Shown here: one piece after another, positions 54,453 through 62,458 of the stretch | Layout: the number at the start of each line of letters is the position of its first letter | Numbering within the stretch: position 1 is the first letter of the stretch | Assembly (NCBI RefSeq): GCF_019048865.1 | Contig: NZ_CP077604.1 | Location: forward strand, 1,984,001 to 2,048,000 | Direction of reading: 5' to 3' | Source of the DNA: Aquihabitans sp. G128 | GTDB taxonomy: Bacteria > Actinomycetota > Acidimicrobiia > Acidimicrobiales > Iamiaceae | Length of the DNA: 64,000 nt | Translations under genes and position numbers: made by a program | Notes under the pieces: model-generated | Databases searched by the model: none | Seen by the model: the letters and a program-made list of their open reading frames with translations, nothing else | Told to the model about the DNA's origin: nothing

Positions 54453-55031
54453 ATGGGTTGGAACCTGTCGCTCGTGCACGCCCAGGGGCCGTCGGCCACC
54501 GTCGAGGGCTTCGCCCTGGCCAACGGCTACCGCCCCCAGACCGATGCCGCACCGGCCAGCGTCGAGGAGGTCGTGCTCGGCCCGGACGACGGCGACTGGG
54601 CCCGCCCCACCCTCGCGGTCACCGAGACCGGCGCCGGCCTGCTCCTGGTGGCCCGCCTCATCGTGAGCAACGGCTGGGCCACCGGCCTGTCGGAGCGCAA
54701 GGGGCAGGCCACGTGGGCCACCTGGCAGGGCTCGAGCAGCACGTACGCCTTCGCCCACTACGAGGACGGCCAGGCTGTCCGCGAGCTCTCCCGCTCCGAG
54801 CACGAGGTCGTCCACGAGTCCGGTGCACCACTCCCTGCCGAGGCCTACCTGCGCTGGAACGACCCCGAGCGACCGGCCGACGACGAGCAGGACCTGTTCG
54901 AGCTGGTGCGCGCCGTGACCGGGTTGCCCGAACCGGCCACCTGGCTGGAGGCCACCGCCCGCCGCTACGCGCCCGCCGCCATCACCGAGCTTGAGCTGAC
55001 CAAGAAGAAGCGCCGGTTCCTGGGGCGCTGA
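54453..55031 (+). CDS. Hypothetical protein
   Basis: This 192-residue soluble protein starts MGWNLSLVHAQG and ends in a lysine-rich tail (LTKKKRRFLGR). It has a TYAFAHYEDGQAVREL segment near 105, resembling proteins of unknown function in actinobacteria, and WLEATARRYAP near 165. No domain was recognised. Codon bias is as in its neighbours, and the frame is open across its length with a plausible ATG, so it is likely real. It converges on the amidase duplication. Confidence 0.65.
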   Translation: MGWNLSLVHAQGPSATVEGFALANGYRPQTDAAPASVEEVVLGPDDGDWARPTLAVTETGAGLLLVARLIVSNGWATGLSERKGQATWATWQGSSSTYAFAHYEDGQAVRELSRSEHEVVHESGAPLPAEAYLRWNDPERPADDEQDLFELVRAVTGLPEPATWLEATARRYAPAAITELELTKKKRRFLGR

Positions 55032-55034
55032 GGC

Positions 55035-55211
55035 TCAGCCGGCCGCAGCCACCGCGGCCTCGATGGCCGCCGCGATGGCGAGCAGCCGCGGCTCGTGGTG
55101 GTCCGGGCCCACCAGCTGGATCGACGCCGGCACCAGCCCGCCCGACGGCACCGGCAAGGCGAGGGCCGGGCGCCCCGACAGGCTGACGGCCGGTGCTGCG
55201 GCGTTCGGGGC
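55035..55211 (-). pseudogene. Tandem duplicate of the last 59 amidase codons
   Basis: This 177-bp segment repeats the 3' end of the adjacent amidase gene (55212-55388) at about 94 percent identity by eye. It begins immediately after the amidase stop and stays in the same frame up to its own TGA. It encodes the same ASIQLV, HHEPRLLA and AAAIEAAVAAAG stretches with a few changes. It is not translated unless the first stop is read through, so it is best seen as a recent, decaying tandem duplication. Confidence 0.85.
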
Positions 55212-56363
55212 TCAGCCGGCGGCGGCCACCGCGGCCTCGATGGCCGCTGCGGTGGCGAGCAGCCGCGGCTCGTGGTGGTCCGGGGCCACCAGCTGGATCG
55301 ACGCCGGCAGCAGCCCGCCCGACGGCACCGGCAGGGCGAGGGCCGGGTGCCCCGAGAGGCTGATGGCCGGTGCGGCGGCGTTCGGGGCCACGGCGTGGGA
55401 ACCGATCCGCGCCGGGTAGGTGGCCATGGCCGGCAGAGCGAGCACGCCGACGGTGCCCAGCACCTCGGCCAGCTCGGTCCGCCAGGCCTCGCGGCGGCCC
55501 CGGGCCTCGCCGAGCTCGGCCGGGCCGATGGCCTGGGCGAAGGTGAACCGCTCGAGCACGTCCTCGCCGAGCGAGTCGCGGTGGTGCTCCCACAGGTCCT
55601 CGTTCACGAGCAGGGCCTCCCCGAACAGCACGGTCAGCGCCGCGGCGTGGGCGGTGGCCCAGCCCGGCAGCTCGACCTCGTCCACCAGGAACCCGGCGTC
55701 GAGCAGGGCCGAGTCGATGGCCGCGTCGATGGTGGGGTCGGTGTCGGGGAGGCGGAACCGGCCGATGGTGGGCGACGCCGTGAGGTCGCCGTCGGTGAGC
55801 CGCGGGTCGAGGAGGGTGGCGCCGACGGCCAGGTCGGCCACCGAGCGGGCCAGCACGCCCACCGTGTCGAGCGAGGGCGCCAGCGGGCGCACGCCGGCCA
55901 CCGGCACGAGCGACCACGTGGTCTTGAGACCGACCACGCCGCAGCAGGCCGCCGGGGTGCGGATGGATCCGGTGGTGTCGGTGCCGATGCCGACGTCGAC
56001 CTCGCCGCTGGCCACCGCCACGGCCGAGCCGCTCGACGACCCGCCCGGGACCCGGCGGGGGTCGAGGGGGTTCACGGGCGTGCCGTAGTGCGGGTTCACC
56101 CCCGACGAGCCGAAGCACAGCTCGTGCAGGTTCGCCTTGCCGACGATGCGGGCGCCGGCGTCGCGTGCCCCGGAGAGGCAGGCGGCATCGACGGCAGCGG
56201 GCTCGGCGACGGCGGCGACCGCCGGCGAGCCGGCGGTGGTGGGGACGCCGGCGACGTCGATGCAGTCCTTCACCGCGAGGCGCACCCCGTCGGGCCGGGC
56301 CTGCGGGTCCTGCTCCGGGTCCAGCCGGGTGATCCACGTGGGGTCGGGGTGCGGGTCGGCCAT
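55212..56363 (-). CDS. Amidase (amidase signature family)
   Basis: A 383-residue amidase signature hydrolase. The Ser-cisSer-Lys triad is visible as KDCID (Lys near 32), GGSSSGSAVAVASGEVDVG near 108 and TDTTGSIRTPAACCG near 130. It hydrolyses an amide bond; GatA identity is unlikely because no gatB/gatC are near and it is shorter than GatA. The ATG precedes MADPHPDPTW. The last 59 codons are duplicated immediately downstream. It belongs to a minus-strand run with an enoyl-CoA hydratase. Confidence 0.88.
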   Translation of the reverse strand: MADPHPDPTWITRLDPEQDPQARPDGVRLAVKDCIDVAGVPTTAGSPAVAAVAEPAAVDAACLSGARDAGARIVGKANLHELCFGSSGVNPHYGTPVNPLDPRRVPGGSSSGSAVAVASGEVDVGIGTDTTGSIRTPAACCGVVGLKTTWSLVPVAGVRPLAPSLDTVGVLARSVADLAVGATLLDPRLTDGDLTASPTIGRFRLPDTDPTIDAAIDSALLDAGFLVDEVELPGWATAHAAALTVLFGEALLVNEDLWEHHRDSLGEDVLERFTFAQAIGPAELGEARGRREAWRTELAEVLGTVGVLALPAMATYPARIGSHAVAPNAAAPAISLSGHPALALPVPSGGLLPASIQLVAPDHHEPRLLATAAAIEAAVAAAG

Positions 56364-56433
56364 GGCGGTGACCGTATCGGCCGGTTCGGCGCGGCCGGAG
56401 CGGCTCCGGGCCCGCCGGACTCGTGGCGACGGG

Positions 56434-57222
56434 TCAGCGGCCCTGCCAGGTGGGGTCGCGCTTCTCGAGGAAGGCGGCGATGCCCTCGGTGGCATCAGCG
56501 GTGTCGAGGTTCCGCGCCATGACCGCCGAGGTGTAGGCGTAGGCGTCGACCACCGGGAGGTCCCGCTGGCGCCACGAGGCCTCCTTGCCGATGGCGACGG
56601 TCAGGGGCGACTTGGCGGCGATCCGCCCGGCCAGCGCGGCCACCGCCGAGGCGAGCTCGGCGTCGGGCACCACGCGGTTGACCAGCCCGATCCGCGCCGC
56701 CTCCTCGGCCCCGACCAGGTCGCCGGTGAGCAGCAGCTCCATGGCGTGCTTCGGGGCGACCGCACGGGTGAGCGCCACCATCGGGGTGGAGCAGAACAGG
56801 CCGATGTCGACGCCGGGCGTGGCGAAGCGGGCCGAGGCGCCGGCCACCGCGAGGTCGCAGCTGGCCACCAGCTGGCACCCGGCCGCGGTGGCGACGCCGG
56901 CCACCGCGGCGATCACCGGCTGGCGCAGCCGCGCCACCTGGACCATCAGGTCCGAGCACTGGGCGAAGAGCCGCTCCCGGAGCTCGGCGTCGGGGTGGGC
57001 CTGGATCTCCCGGAGGTCGTGGCCGGCCGAGAACGCCGGACCGTTGCCGGCCAGCACCACCACGTGGACCGACGGGTCGGCCTCCACCGCAGCGAGCTGC
57101 TCGGCCAGCGCGGCGAGCATCGCCCGGCTGAGGGCGTTGCGGCTCCGAGGTCGGTCCATGGTGAGGGTGGCGACGTGCGCGGCGTCCGTGCGCAGCACCA
57201 GCGGTCCGTCGGCATCGGCCAT
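56434..57222 (-). CDS. Enoyl-CoA hydratase/isomerase family protein
   Basis: A 262-residue crotonase-fold protein. Oxyanion segments are FSAGHDLREIQAHPD near 63 and AGVATAAGCQLVASCDLAV near 110. The usual catalytic glutamate pair is not obvious (ATAAGCQ at the first site, PGVDIGLF at the second), so a plain hydratase reaction is uncertain. It could be an isomerase or hydrolase of the family. It lies 70 bp upstream of the amidase gene in a minus-strand run. No 8-3-8 operator was found. Confidence 0.85.
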   Translation of the reverse strand: MADADGPLVLRTDAAHVATLTMDRPRSRNALSRAMLAALAEQLAAVEADPSVHVVVLAGNGPAFSAGHDLREIQAHPDAELRERLFAQCSDLMVQVARLRQPVIAAVAGVATAAGCQLVASCDLAVAGASARFATPGVDIGLFCSTPMVALTRAVAPKHAMELLLTGDLVGAEEAARIGLVNRVVPDAELASAVAALAGRIAAKSPLTVAIGKEASWRQRDLPVVDAYAYTSAVMARNLDTADATEGIAAFLEKRDPTWQGR

Positions 57223-57246
57223 GGGGCGACCGTACCGCTCGCCTCC

Positions 57247-57711
57247 TCAGCCCGTCGGGCCGGCCCAGTGCTGGCTCAGGTCGCCGACCAGGTCGAGGGC
57301 GAAGTGGCGGCGGGCGAAGTGCCAGGCGCCGGCATCGTCCCGGGCGAAGCGGTCGACGTAGCGGCCGGTCACCAGCGGTTGAAGGGGGAAGCCCTCGGCG
57401 GCCTGCAGCACGAGGTACGACGAGCGCACCACCACCGTCCCGTCGGCGGCGGGCTCCTCGAAGATCGTGTCGACCACGAGGTGCTTGGTGCGCGGGCTGC
57501 CGTCGTGGAGCTTGGCCCCCTTGGCGTAGAAGGCACCGATGGCCTCCGCCCCACGGACGAAGGCCGGGGCGTCGAGGTCGCCGGCGGCCAGCTCGCCGCG
57601 GGCGAAGAGCTCCCCGACGCCGGCGAAGTCGCCGGCGTCGATGCGCTCGCAGTAGAGCCCGAGCAGGTTCCGGATGCGGTCGGTGTCGCTGAGCACGACG
57701 GGCTCCGACAC
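57247..57711 (-). CDS. SnoaL/NTF2-like nuclear transport factor 2 family protein
   Basis: A 154-residue cone-shaped alpha+beta barrel protein. It starts DTDRIRNLLGLYCERIDAGDFAGVGELFA, the typical helix of the family, and has GRYVDRFARDDAGAWHFARRHFALDLVGD at its C-terminus. Members act as hydratases, isomerases or small-ligand binders; ketosteroid isomerase shares the fold, but its catalytic residues could not be confirmed here. The GTG start is two bases after the stop of the upstream SDR gene. Confidence 0.85.
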   Translation of the reverse strand: MSEPVVLSDTDRIRNLLGLYCERIDAGDFAGVGELFARGELAAGDLDAPAFVRGAEAIGAFYAKGAKLHDGSPRTKHLVVDTIFEEPAADGTVVVRSSYLVLQAAEGFPLQPLVTGRYVDRFARDDAGAWHFARRHFALDLVGDLSQHWAGPTG

Positions 57712-57713
57712 GG

Positions 57714-58499
57714 TCAGAAGCCCGACTCGGAGATGGCCCGCAGGAGGGCGTCGGACTGGAGGCTGGGCAGCACCGACCCGCCGTCGACGACGATCGTCTG
57801 GCCGGTCACGTAGGACGCGGCGTCGCTGGCCAGGAAGGCGATGACCTCGGCCACCTCGTCGGACGTGCCGATGCGGCCGGCGGGCGTGCCGGCCTCGGCG
57901 GCGGTGCGCCACGCGTCGTTGGCCACGACCATGGCGGTGAGCGGCGACTCGATCATCCCGGGCGCCACCGCGTTCACCCGCACCGCAGGCGCCAGCTCGA
58001 GCGCCGCGCTCTGGGTCAGGGCCAGCACGCCGGCCTTGGCCGCCGAGTAGGGGCCTTCGCCGCGGGTGGGGCGGATGCCGGTGAGCGAGGCGTTGTTCAC
58101 GATGGAGCCCCGGCCGGCCGCCAGCATGATCGGCCCGGCGGCCCGGATGCCGTGGAACGTGCCGGTGAGGTTCACGGCGATGAGCAGGGCGAACTGCTTG
58201 TCGGAGTAGTCGAGCAGCGGCTTGGCGGTGCCGATGCCCGCGTTGTTGACCAGGTCGGTCAGCCCGCCCATGGCCTCGGCGGCCTCGTGGACCGCGGTGG
58301 TCACGGCATCGCCGTCGCGGACGTCGCACACCACGGCGCGCCCGCCCACCTCGGCGGCCACCTGGCCGGCGCTCTCGCCGTCGCGATCGAGCACCGTGAC
58401 CGCAGCGCCCTCTCGAGCGAAGAGGGCGCAGGTGGCCGCGCCGATGCCGGAGCCGCCGCCGGTCACCAGCACCTGGCGACCGGCGAAGCGGCCGCTCAC
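57714..58499 (-). CDS. Short-chain dehydrogenase/reductase
   Basis: A 261-residue classical SDR. NAD(P) loop VTGGGSGIGAATCALFA is near residue 12, LTDLVNNAGIG near 80, the catalytic serine in VNNASLTGI, and YSAAKAGVLALTQSAA near 150. D36-D38 after the second strand (VLDRDGES) suggests NAD preference. GTG overlaps the EthD-gene stop upstream, and the SnoaL-like gene follows after two bases, so these three genes form one operon. Substrate is unknown, but a hydroxysteroid or hydroxyacyl-CoA fits the setting. Confidence 0.88.
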   Translation of the reverse strand: MSGRFAGRQVLVTGGGSGIGAATCALFAREGAAVTVLDRDGESAGQVAAEVGGRAVVCDVRDGDAVTTAVHEAAEAMGGLTDLVNNAGIGTAKPLLDYSDKQFALLIAVNLTGTFHGIRAAGPIMLAAGRGSIVNNASLTGIRPTRGEGPYSAAKAGVLALTQSAALELAPAVRVNAVAPGMIESPLTAMVVANDAWRTAAEAGTPAGRIGTSDEVAEVIAFLASDAASYVTGQTIVVDGGSVLPSLQSDALLRAISESGF

Positions 58500-58855
58500 G
58501 GTTCGATGTCGGCGTCGGTGCCGCTGGCCGGCTCGATGATGTGGACGGCGTCGCCGGTGAAGACCACCTTGATGCTCGACGAGTCGAGGAAGTTGGCCTC
58601 GTCGGCCCGCATGGCGTCGCCGGCCTCGCCACCGAGCATGGCGATGAAGTCGTCCCAGTGGGCGAACTCCTGCACGGCCACGCCGTCCCAGCCGGAGCGG
58701 TCCTCGGGCGCCGATGGGTGCTGCGAGTAGCTGACCGTCCGGTCGCCGAGGCCCGGGGTGTCGCGGATCAGCGGGCCGTGGCTGTTGTGCCAGTAGTCGA
58801 GGAAGTCCTCGCGGGACATGCCCTCCTTGCGCTTCACGAAAGCGAACAGCTTCAT
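58496..58855 (-). CDS. EthD domain-containing protein
   Basis: A 119-residue dimeric alpha/beta barrel protein. It starts MKLFAFVKRKEGMSREDFLDYWHNSHGPL, the EthD signature with its conserved histidine, and continues WDGVAVQEFAHWDDFIAML. EthD proteins accompany catabolic oxygenases, but their reaction is mostly unknown. It heads the EthD-SDR-SnoaL unit with four-base overlap to the SDR. AGGAG lies just before the ATG. Confidence 0.88.
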   Translation of the reverse strand: MKLFAFVKRKEGMSREDFLDYWHNSHGPLIRDTPGLGDRTVSYSQHPSAPEDRSGWDGVAVQEFAHWDDFIAMLGGEAGDAMRADEANFLDSSSIKVVFTGDAVHIIEPASGTDADIEP

Positions 58856-58874
58856 GTGGTGCTCCTCATGGGGT

Positions 58875-59444
58875 TCAGCCGCCGAGTGGGTCGGTGCTCT
58901 GGACGCCGCCGTCGACCACGTGGTCGGTCCAGGCGGTGCCGTCGTAGTAGCGCTGCTCATGGCGGCCGGCGGGGTCCGGGTGCCAGCCGCCGGGGGCGGC
59001 GGCCGCCGTGGGCGGCACCGAGCCCCAGCCGGCGCCGGGCGCCTGCGCCATCGTCTGCGGGATGGAGGCGGGCGCGCCGCCCCATGCGCCACCCGCCGGC
59101 GGACCGGCCGGGGCGCCGAGCGGAGCCGGGCCGCTGACGATGATCGAGCCCTTCATGAACACGATCCACGGCGACTTCCACCAGACCTGGACCGAGCCGC
59201 CGGGCGGCACGTCGACGATGGCTCCGTTCTTCCCCATCTGCGGGAGGAAGAGGTACGGCAGCCACACCTCGACCTGGTGCCGGCCGGGCGGCACCGGGAT
59301 CGGGGTGCTCCCCCAGCCCACCGGGAACGGCGCGCTGCCGTCGATGGACGCCTGGGGCTTGAAGAGGGCGAGGAGGAAGGCGAGGAAGAAGAACGACGTC
59401 TTCACCTCGATCACGGAACCGGCGTGCTGCTGTGGGGTGCTCAT
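58875..59444 (-). CDS. DUF2510 domain-containing membrane-associated protein
   Basis: This 189-residue protein has an N-terminal half with VIEVKTSFFFLAFLLALFKP and a beta-rich segment (PVPPGRHQVEVWLPYLFLP). A Pro/Ala/Gly-rich linker follows, then a C-terminal DUF2510 motif, GWHPDPAGRHEQRYYDGTAWTDHV (about 153-176). DUF2510 is a short tryptophan-containing motif found on many actinobacterial membrane proteins; its role is unknown. It lies 19 bp upstream of the EthD gene on the same strand. Confidence 0.85.
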   Translation of the reverse strand: MSTPQQHAGSVIEVKTSFFFLAFLLALFKPQASIDGSAPFPVGWGSTPIPVPPGRHQVEVWLPYLFLPQMGKNGAIVDVPPGGSVQVWWKSPWIVFMKGSIIVSGPAPLGAPAGPPAGGAWGGAPASIPQTMAQAPGAGWGSVPPTAAAAPGGWHPDPAGRHEQRYYDGTAWTDHVVDGGVQSTDPLGG

Positions 59445-59484
59445 GGCTGCATCCTTCCCGCTCGTGGCGCCCGCTGGAAGGGGG

Positions 59485-60267
59485 TCAGCCGTTGAACCAG
59501 TGGCCGGCGTTCACGCCGATCATCTGGCCGGTGACCGGCTTGGCCAGGTCCGACGCGAAGTACACGGCGGTCCCGGCGATCTCCTCGGAGTGCGGCAGGT
59601 AGCCGAGGCACGTCTCGGAGGCGACCTCGTCGTAGACCTCCTGGAACGGGATGCCCCGCTTCTCGGCCAGGTGGTTGAAGTACCACTCGACGGAGTCGCC
59701 GTAGATGTAGCCGGGGTGGATGGCGTTCACCCGGATGCCCTTCTCCCCCAGCTCGAGCGCCAGGGTCTTCGTGACGCCGGCCAATGCGCTCTTGGAGGCC
59801 ACGTAGGCGCCCCACCGCTGCTGGATGCGCTGCACCGACATCGAGTTGATCATGATGATCCGCCCGTCGCCCCGCGCCTCCATGTGCGGCACCACGGCGC
59901 GGGTCATCGACAGCGAGCCCCAGAGGTTGACGTCCATGGTCCGGCGCCAGCGGTCGAGGTCGGCGTCCATGAACTTGCTGTTGTCGCCGCCGTCGTAGGC
60001 GTTGTTGACGAGGATGTCGATCCCGCCCAGCTCCTCGGCGGCGGTGTCCACCGCCGCCTGGGCGCTGGCCTCGTCGGCGATGTCGCACACCACCGGCAGG
60101 GCGCGCACGCCCAGGGCCTCGACCTCGGCTGCGACCTCCTCGAGCCGGCTCAGCGTGCGGCCGCCGAGGGCGACCGACGCGCCTTCGCGGGCGAACGCGA
60201 GGGAGATGTCCCGACCCATGCCGGGTCCGATGCCGGACACCACGGCGACCTTGCCTTCGAGCAACAC
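59485..60267 (-). CDS. Short-chain dehydrogenase/reductase
   Basis: A 260-residue SDR. VSGIGPGMGRDISLAFAREG is near residue 9 (a GxxxGxG variant, IGPGMG), IDILVNNAYDGGDN near 85, INSMSVQRIQQRWGAYVASKSALAG near 140 with the Y-x3-K pair, and VTGQMIGVNAGHWFNG at the end. The insertion after NNAYDGG and the C-terminal motif are shared by SDRs in steroid and terpenoid clusters. No operator was recognised in the 63-bp gap to the LLM gene. Confidence 0.88.
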   Translation of the reverse strand: MLLEGKVAVVSGIGPGMGRDISLAFAREGASVALGGRTLSRLEEVAAEVEALGVRALPVVCDIADEASAQAAVDTAAEELGGIDILVNNAYDGGDNSKFMDADLDRWRRTMDVNLWGSLSMTRAVVPHMEARGDGRIIMINSMSVQRIQQRWGAYVASKSALAGVTKTLALELGEKGIRVNAIHPGYIYGDSVEWYFNHLAEKRGIPFQEVYDEVASETCLGYLPHSEEIAGTAVYFASDLAKPVTGQMIGVNAGHWFNG

Positions 60268-60330
60268 GTGCGACCTCCTGGAAGCGGCGGCGCGCCCGGA
60301 CGGGCGGGCCGGGGTGACCGGTCGAACCGG

Positions 60331-61269
60331 TCAGACGGTGAGCTGGGGGATGACCTCGGCGCCGAAGCGGCCGATCTGGTCGACCAGCTCGTCGACCGAG
60401 CGGGACTTGAGGCGGATCTGGACCTGGCCCACCCCGAGCCCGGCGAACTTGCGCAGGACGTGGGCGAGCTTGTCGGGGCTGCCGGTCAGCGCCGGCTCGC
60501 CCAGGTCCCAGTCGGCCTCGCCCACGTAGGTGGCCCCGATGAGCGCGCCAAGGTCGAACGGGTCGTGGCGCCCGGCGGCCTCGCGCAGCTCGTGGATCTT
60601 CGCCACGATCTCGGGGGTGACCGGGCCCTGGGGCAGCCAGCCGTCGCCGCGCTGGGCGGCGCGGCGGATGGCGGCCGGGGACGACCCACCGACCCAGATC
60701 GGCGGCCCGTCCTCCTGGATCGGGCGGGGGTGCTGCCCGAGGTCGGCGGCGGGCCAGCGGGGTCCGGGGAGGGTGGGCCAGTCCTCGGCGAAGGCCGCCC
60801 GCAGGGCGTCGATCGACTCGTCGAGCAGCTTGCCGCGCTCGGCGAACGGCACGCCGAGCACCTCGAACTCGCCCTCGACGTGGCCGGCGCCGACGCCCAG
60901 GATGACCCGTCCGCCGGACACGACGTCGAGGGTGGCGAACGCCTTGGCCACCTGGAGCGGGTGCCGATAGGCCGGCACGTACACGTGGCTCAGCAGGTGG
61001 ACCTGCTCGGTGATCCCGGCCAGCCAGCCGAGCGTGGCCACCGTGTCCCACCACTCGGTGCCCATCGCTTCGGCCTTGTCGGCCGGGATGGCCACGTGGT
61101 CGCACACCGCCACGTAGAAGAACCCGGCGGCGTCGGCCGCCCGGGCCACAGCAGCGAGCTCCGGCGCGCCGGCATGGGCCTCCCACGGCTCGCGGTAGAT
61201 CGACGACTGCGACTGGATCGGCAACTGCATCCCGATCGCCAGCCGCCCCTGCGGAAGCACGGTCCCCAT
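60331..61269 (-). CDS. LLM-class F420-dependent oxidoreductase (TIGR03619 type)
   Basis: A 312-residue luciferase-like TIM barrel. It shows AAVARAADAAGFFYVAVCDHVAIP near 40, TLGWLAGITEQVHLLSHVYVPAYRHPLQVAKAFATLD near 78 and the cofactor loop GGRVILGVGAGHVEGEFEVLG near 117, then PPIWVGGSSPAAIRRAAQRGDGWLP. Such enzymes use reduced F420 (or FMN) to reduce or oxidise hydrophobic substrates. A KstR-like box 26 bp upstream suggests a steroid-related substrate. The gene is separated from the metallopeptidase by element H2. Confidence 0.87.
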   Translation of the reverse strand: MGTVLPQGRLAIGMQLPIQSQSSIYREPWEAHAGAPELAAVARAADAAGFFYVAVCDHVAIPADKAEAMGTEWWDTVATLGWLAGITEQVHLLSHVYVPAYRHPLQVAKAFATLDVVSGGRVILGVGAGHVEGEFEVLGVPFAERGKLLDESIDALRAAFAEDWPTLPGPRWPAADLGQHPRPIQEDGPPIWVGGSSPAAIRRAAQRGDGWLPQGPVTPEIVAKIHELREAAGRHDPFDLGALIGATYVGEADWDLGEPALTGSPDKLAHVLRKFAGLGVGQVQIRLKSRSVDELVDQIGRFGAEVIPQLTV

Positions 61270-61294
61270 AGGCCCCCACCCTGCCACACAAAAC

Positions 61295-61308
61295 AAGAAC
61301 ACGTTCTA
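61295..61308. promoter_or_regulatory. KstR-like operator (LLM oxidoreductase)
   Basis: AAGAACACGTTCTA contains the inverted repeat AGAAC-AC-GTTCT and matches the KstR core. It lies 26 bp upstream of the start codon. Confidence 0.72.
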
Positions 61309-61353
61309 TTTCCACTCCCCCCACCGAGCTCGAGCGACAAGCGGAGGCGGGCG

Positions 61354-61525
61354 TGACCTTCCCGAGCGAAGCGAGCCCGGGGGGTCTGGGGGGCGGAGCT
61401 TTGCGGAGCCCCCCAGCACCAGGATCAGGCGACGAAGTCGGCAGATCCTGCGAAGGCGCCGGCCGCCAGGCCGTCAACCCGAGAACTCGAGGAACGGAGT
61501 GAGCGCCAGCGAACGAGTGACGAGA
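61354..61525 (-). repeat. Dispersed hairpin element H, copy 2
   Basis: Read on the minus strand it repeats the blocks of the copy at 46741: CTCACTCGTTCGCT- and CACTCCGTTC-like blocks, a diverged middle, the GGGGGGC...GCCCCCC hairpin around CTCCGCAAAGCTCC, then GGCTCGCTTCGCTCGG and AAGGTCA. It occupies the gap after the metallopeptidase stop. Confidence 0.8.
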
Positions 61526-61529
61526 GGCG

Positions 61530-62402
61530 TCAGCCAAACGTGTCGCACTGCGAGGCGTCGGCGCTGTCGAAGCCGGTCTTGAACCACTGCTGGCGCTCGG
61601 CGGACGAGCCGTGGGTGAACGACTCGCGGCTGGCCCCGCGGCCCTGGATGGCGTCGTCGCCCACCGCGGCGGCGGCGTCGATGGCCTCGTCGAAGTCGCC
61701 GGCGTCGAGCCGTCCGTCGTCGGACGCCGACTTGGCCCAGACCCCGGCGAAGCAGTCGGCCTGGAGCTCGAGCTTCACCGACAGGGCGTTGGCGTCGGCC
61801 TCCGACGCGCCGTCGCTCTCCTTGCGGACCTGCTCGTTGATGCCCAGCAGGTTCTGCACGTGGTGGCCGTACTCATGGGCGATGACGTAGGCCATGGCGA
61901 AGTCGCCGTCGAAGCCGAGCTGCTTCTCGAGCTGCTCGTAGAAGGCGAAGTCGAGGTAGATCTTCTCGTCGCCGGGGCAGTAGAAGGGGCCGGCCTCGGG
62001 CTGGCCCACGCCGCAGCCACCGGTCTGGGTGGGGCCGTCGAAGACCACGATGGTGGGGGCCTCGAACTTCTCGTCGGAGGCCGCCAGCACCGGCTTCCAG
62101 TAGCCGTCGAGCAGGGTCTGCATCTGGCCGGCGAACTTCTCCTGGCCCTGCAGGCTGTTGCCTTGGGTCTCGGGGACCGAGGCCGTGGCGCTGGTGCCGC
62201 CCTGGGCCAGCTGGCCGAGGATCTGCCCCACGGCGTCGCCGGTGCCACCGCCCCCGCCGCCACCGGCCTGGGACACGATGGCGATGATGACGGCGATGAT
62301 GACGCCCGGCACGCCGACCTTGGCGGCCTTGCCGCCTGGGAGCCGGCCGGCGCCGCCCCGCCGGTCTTCGATGCCGCTGGCCTTGACGTCGTCGAGCTTC
62401 AC
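61530..62402 (-). CDS. Neutral zinc metallopeptidase (YpfJ family)
   Basis: A 290-residue membrane-anchored metallopeptidase. A single membrane helix (about 30-46, GVPGVIIAVIIAIVSQAGG) is followed by a Gly-rich linker. The zinc motif is IAHEYGHHVQNLL near 173-185 and the third ligand is probably in LELQADCFAGVWA near 212. GCGVGQPEAGPFYCPGDEKIYLDF near 128 is the family signature. It is a neutral peptidase of unknown target. It lies downstream of the TetR gene by 56 bp. Confidence 0.9.
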   Translation of the reverse strand: MKLDDVKASGIEDRRGGAGRLPGGKAAKVGVPGVIIAVIIAIVSQAGGGGGGGTGDAVGQILGQLAQGGTSATASVPETQGNSLQGQEKFAGQMQTLLDGYWKPVLAASDEKFEAPTIVVFDGPTQTGGCGVGQPEAGPFYCPGDEKIYLDFAFYEQLEKQLGFDGDFAMAYVIAHEYGHHVQNLLGINEQVRKESDGASEADANALSVKLELQADCFAGVWAKSASDDGRLDAGDFDEAIDAAAAVGDDAIQGRGASRESFTHGSSAERQQWFKTGFDSADASQCDTFG

Positions 62403-62458
62403 GGCGGAGACGTTAGGCCGCGGGCAGCGGCGCTGGACGAACGTCCAGCCACCACGAC

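Noticed and set aside
55035..55211. Independent small gene after the amidase
   Set aside because: It lacks a start codon context and is a copy of the amidase 3' end.
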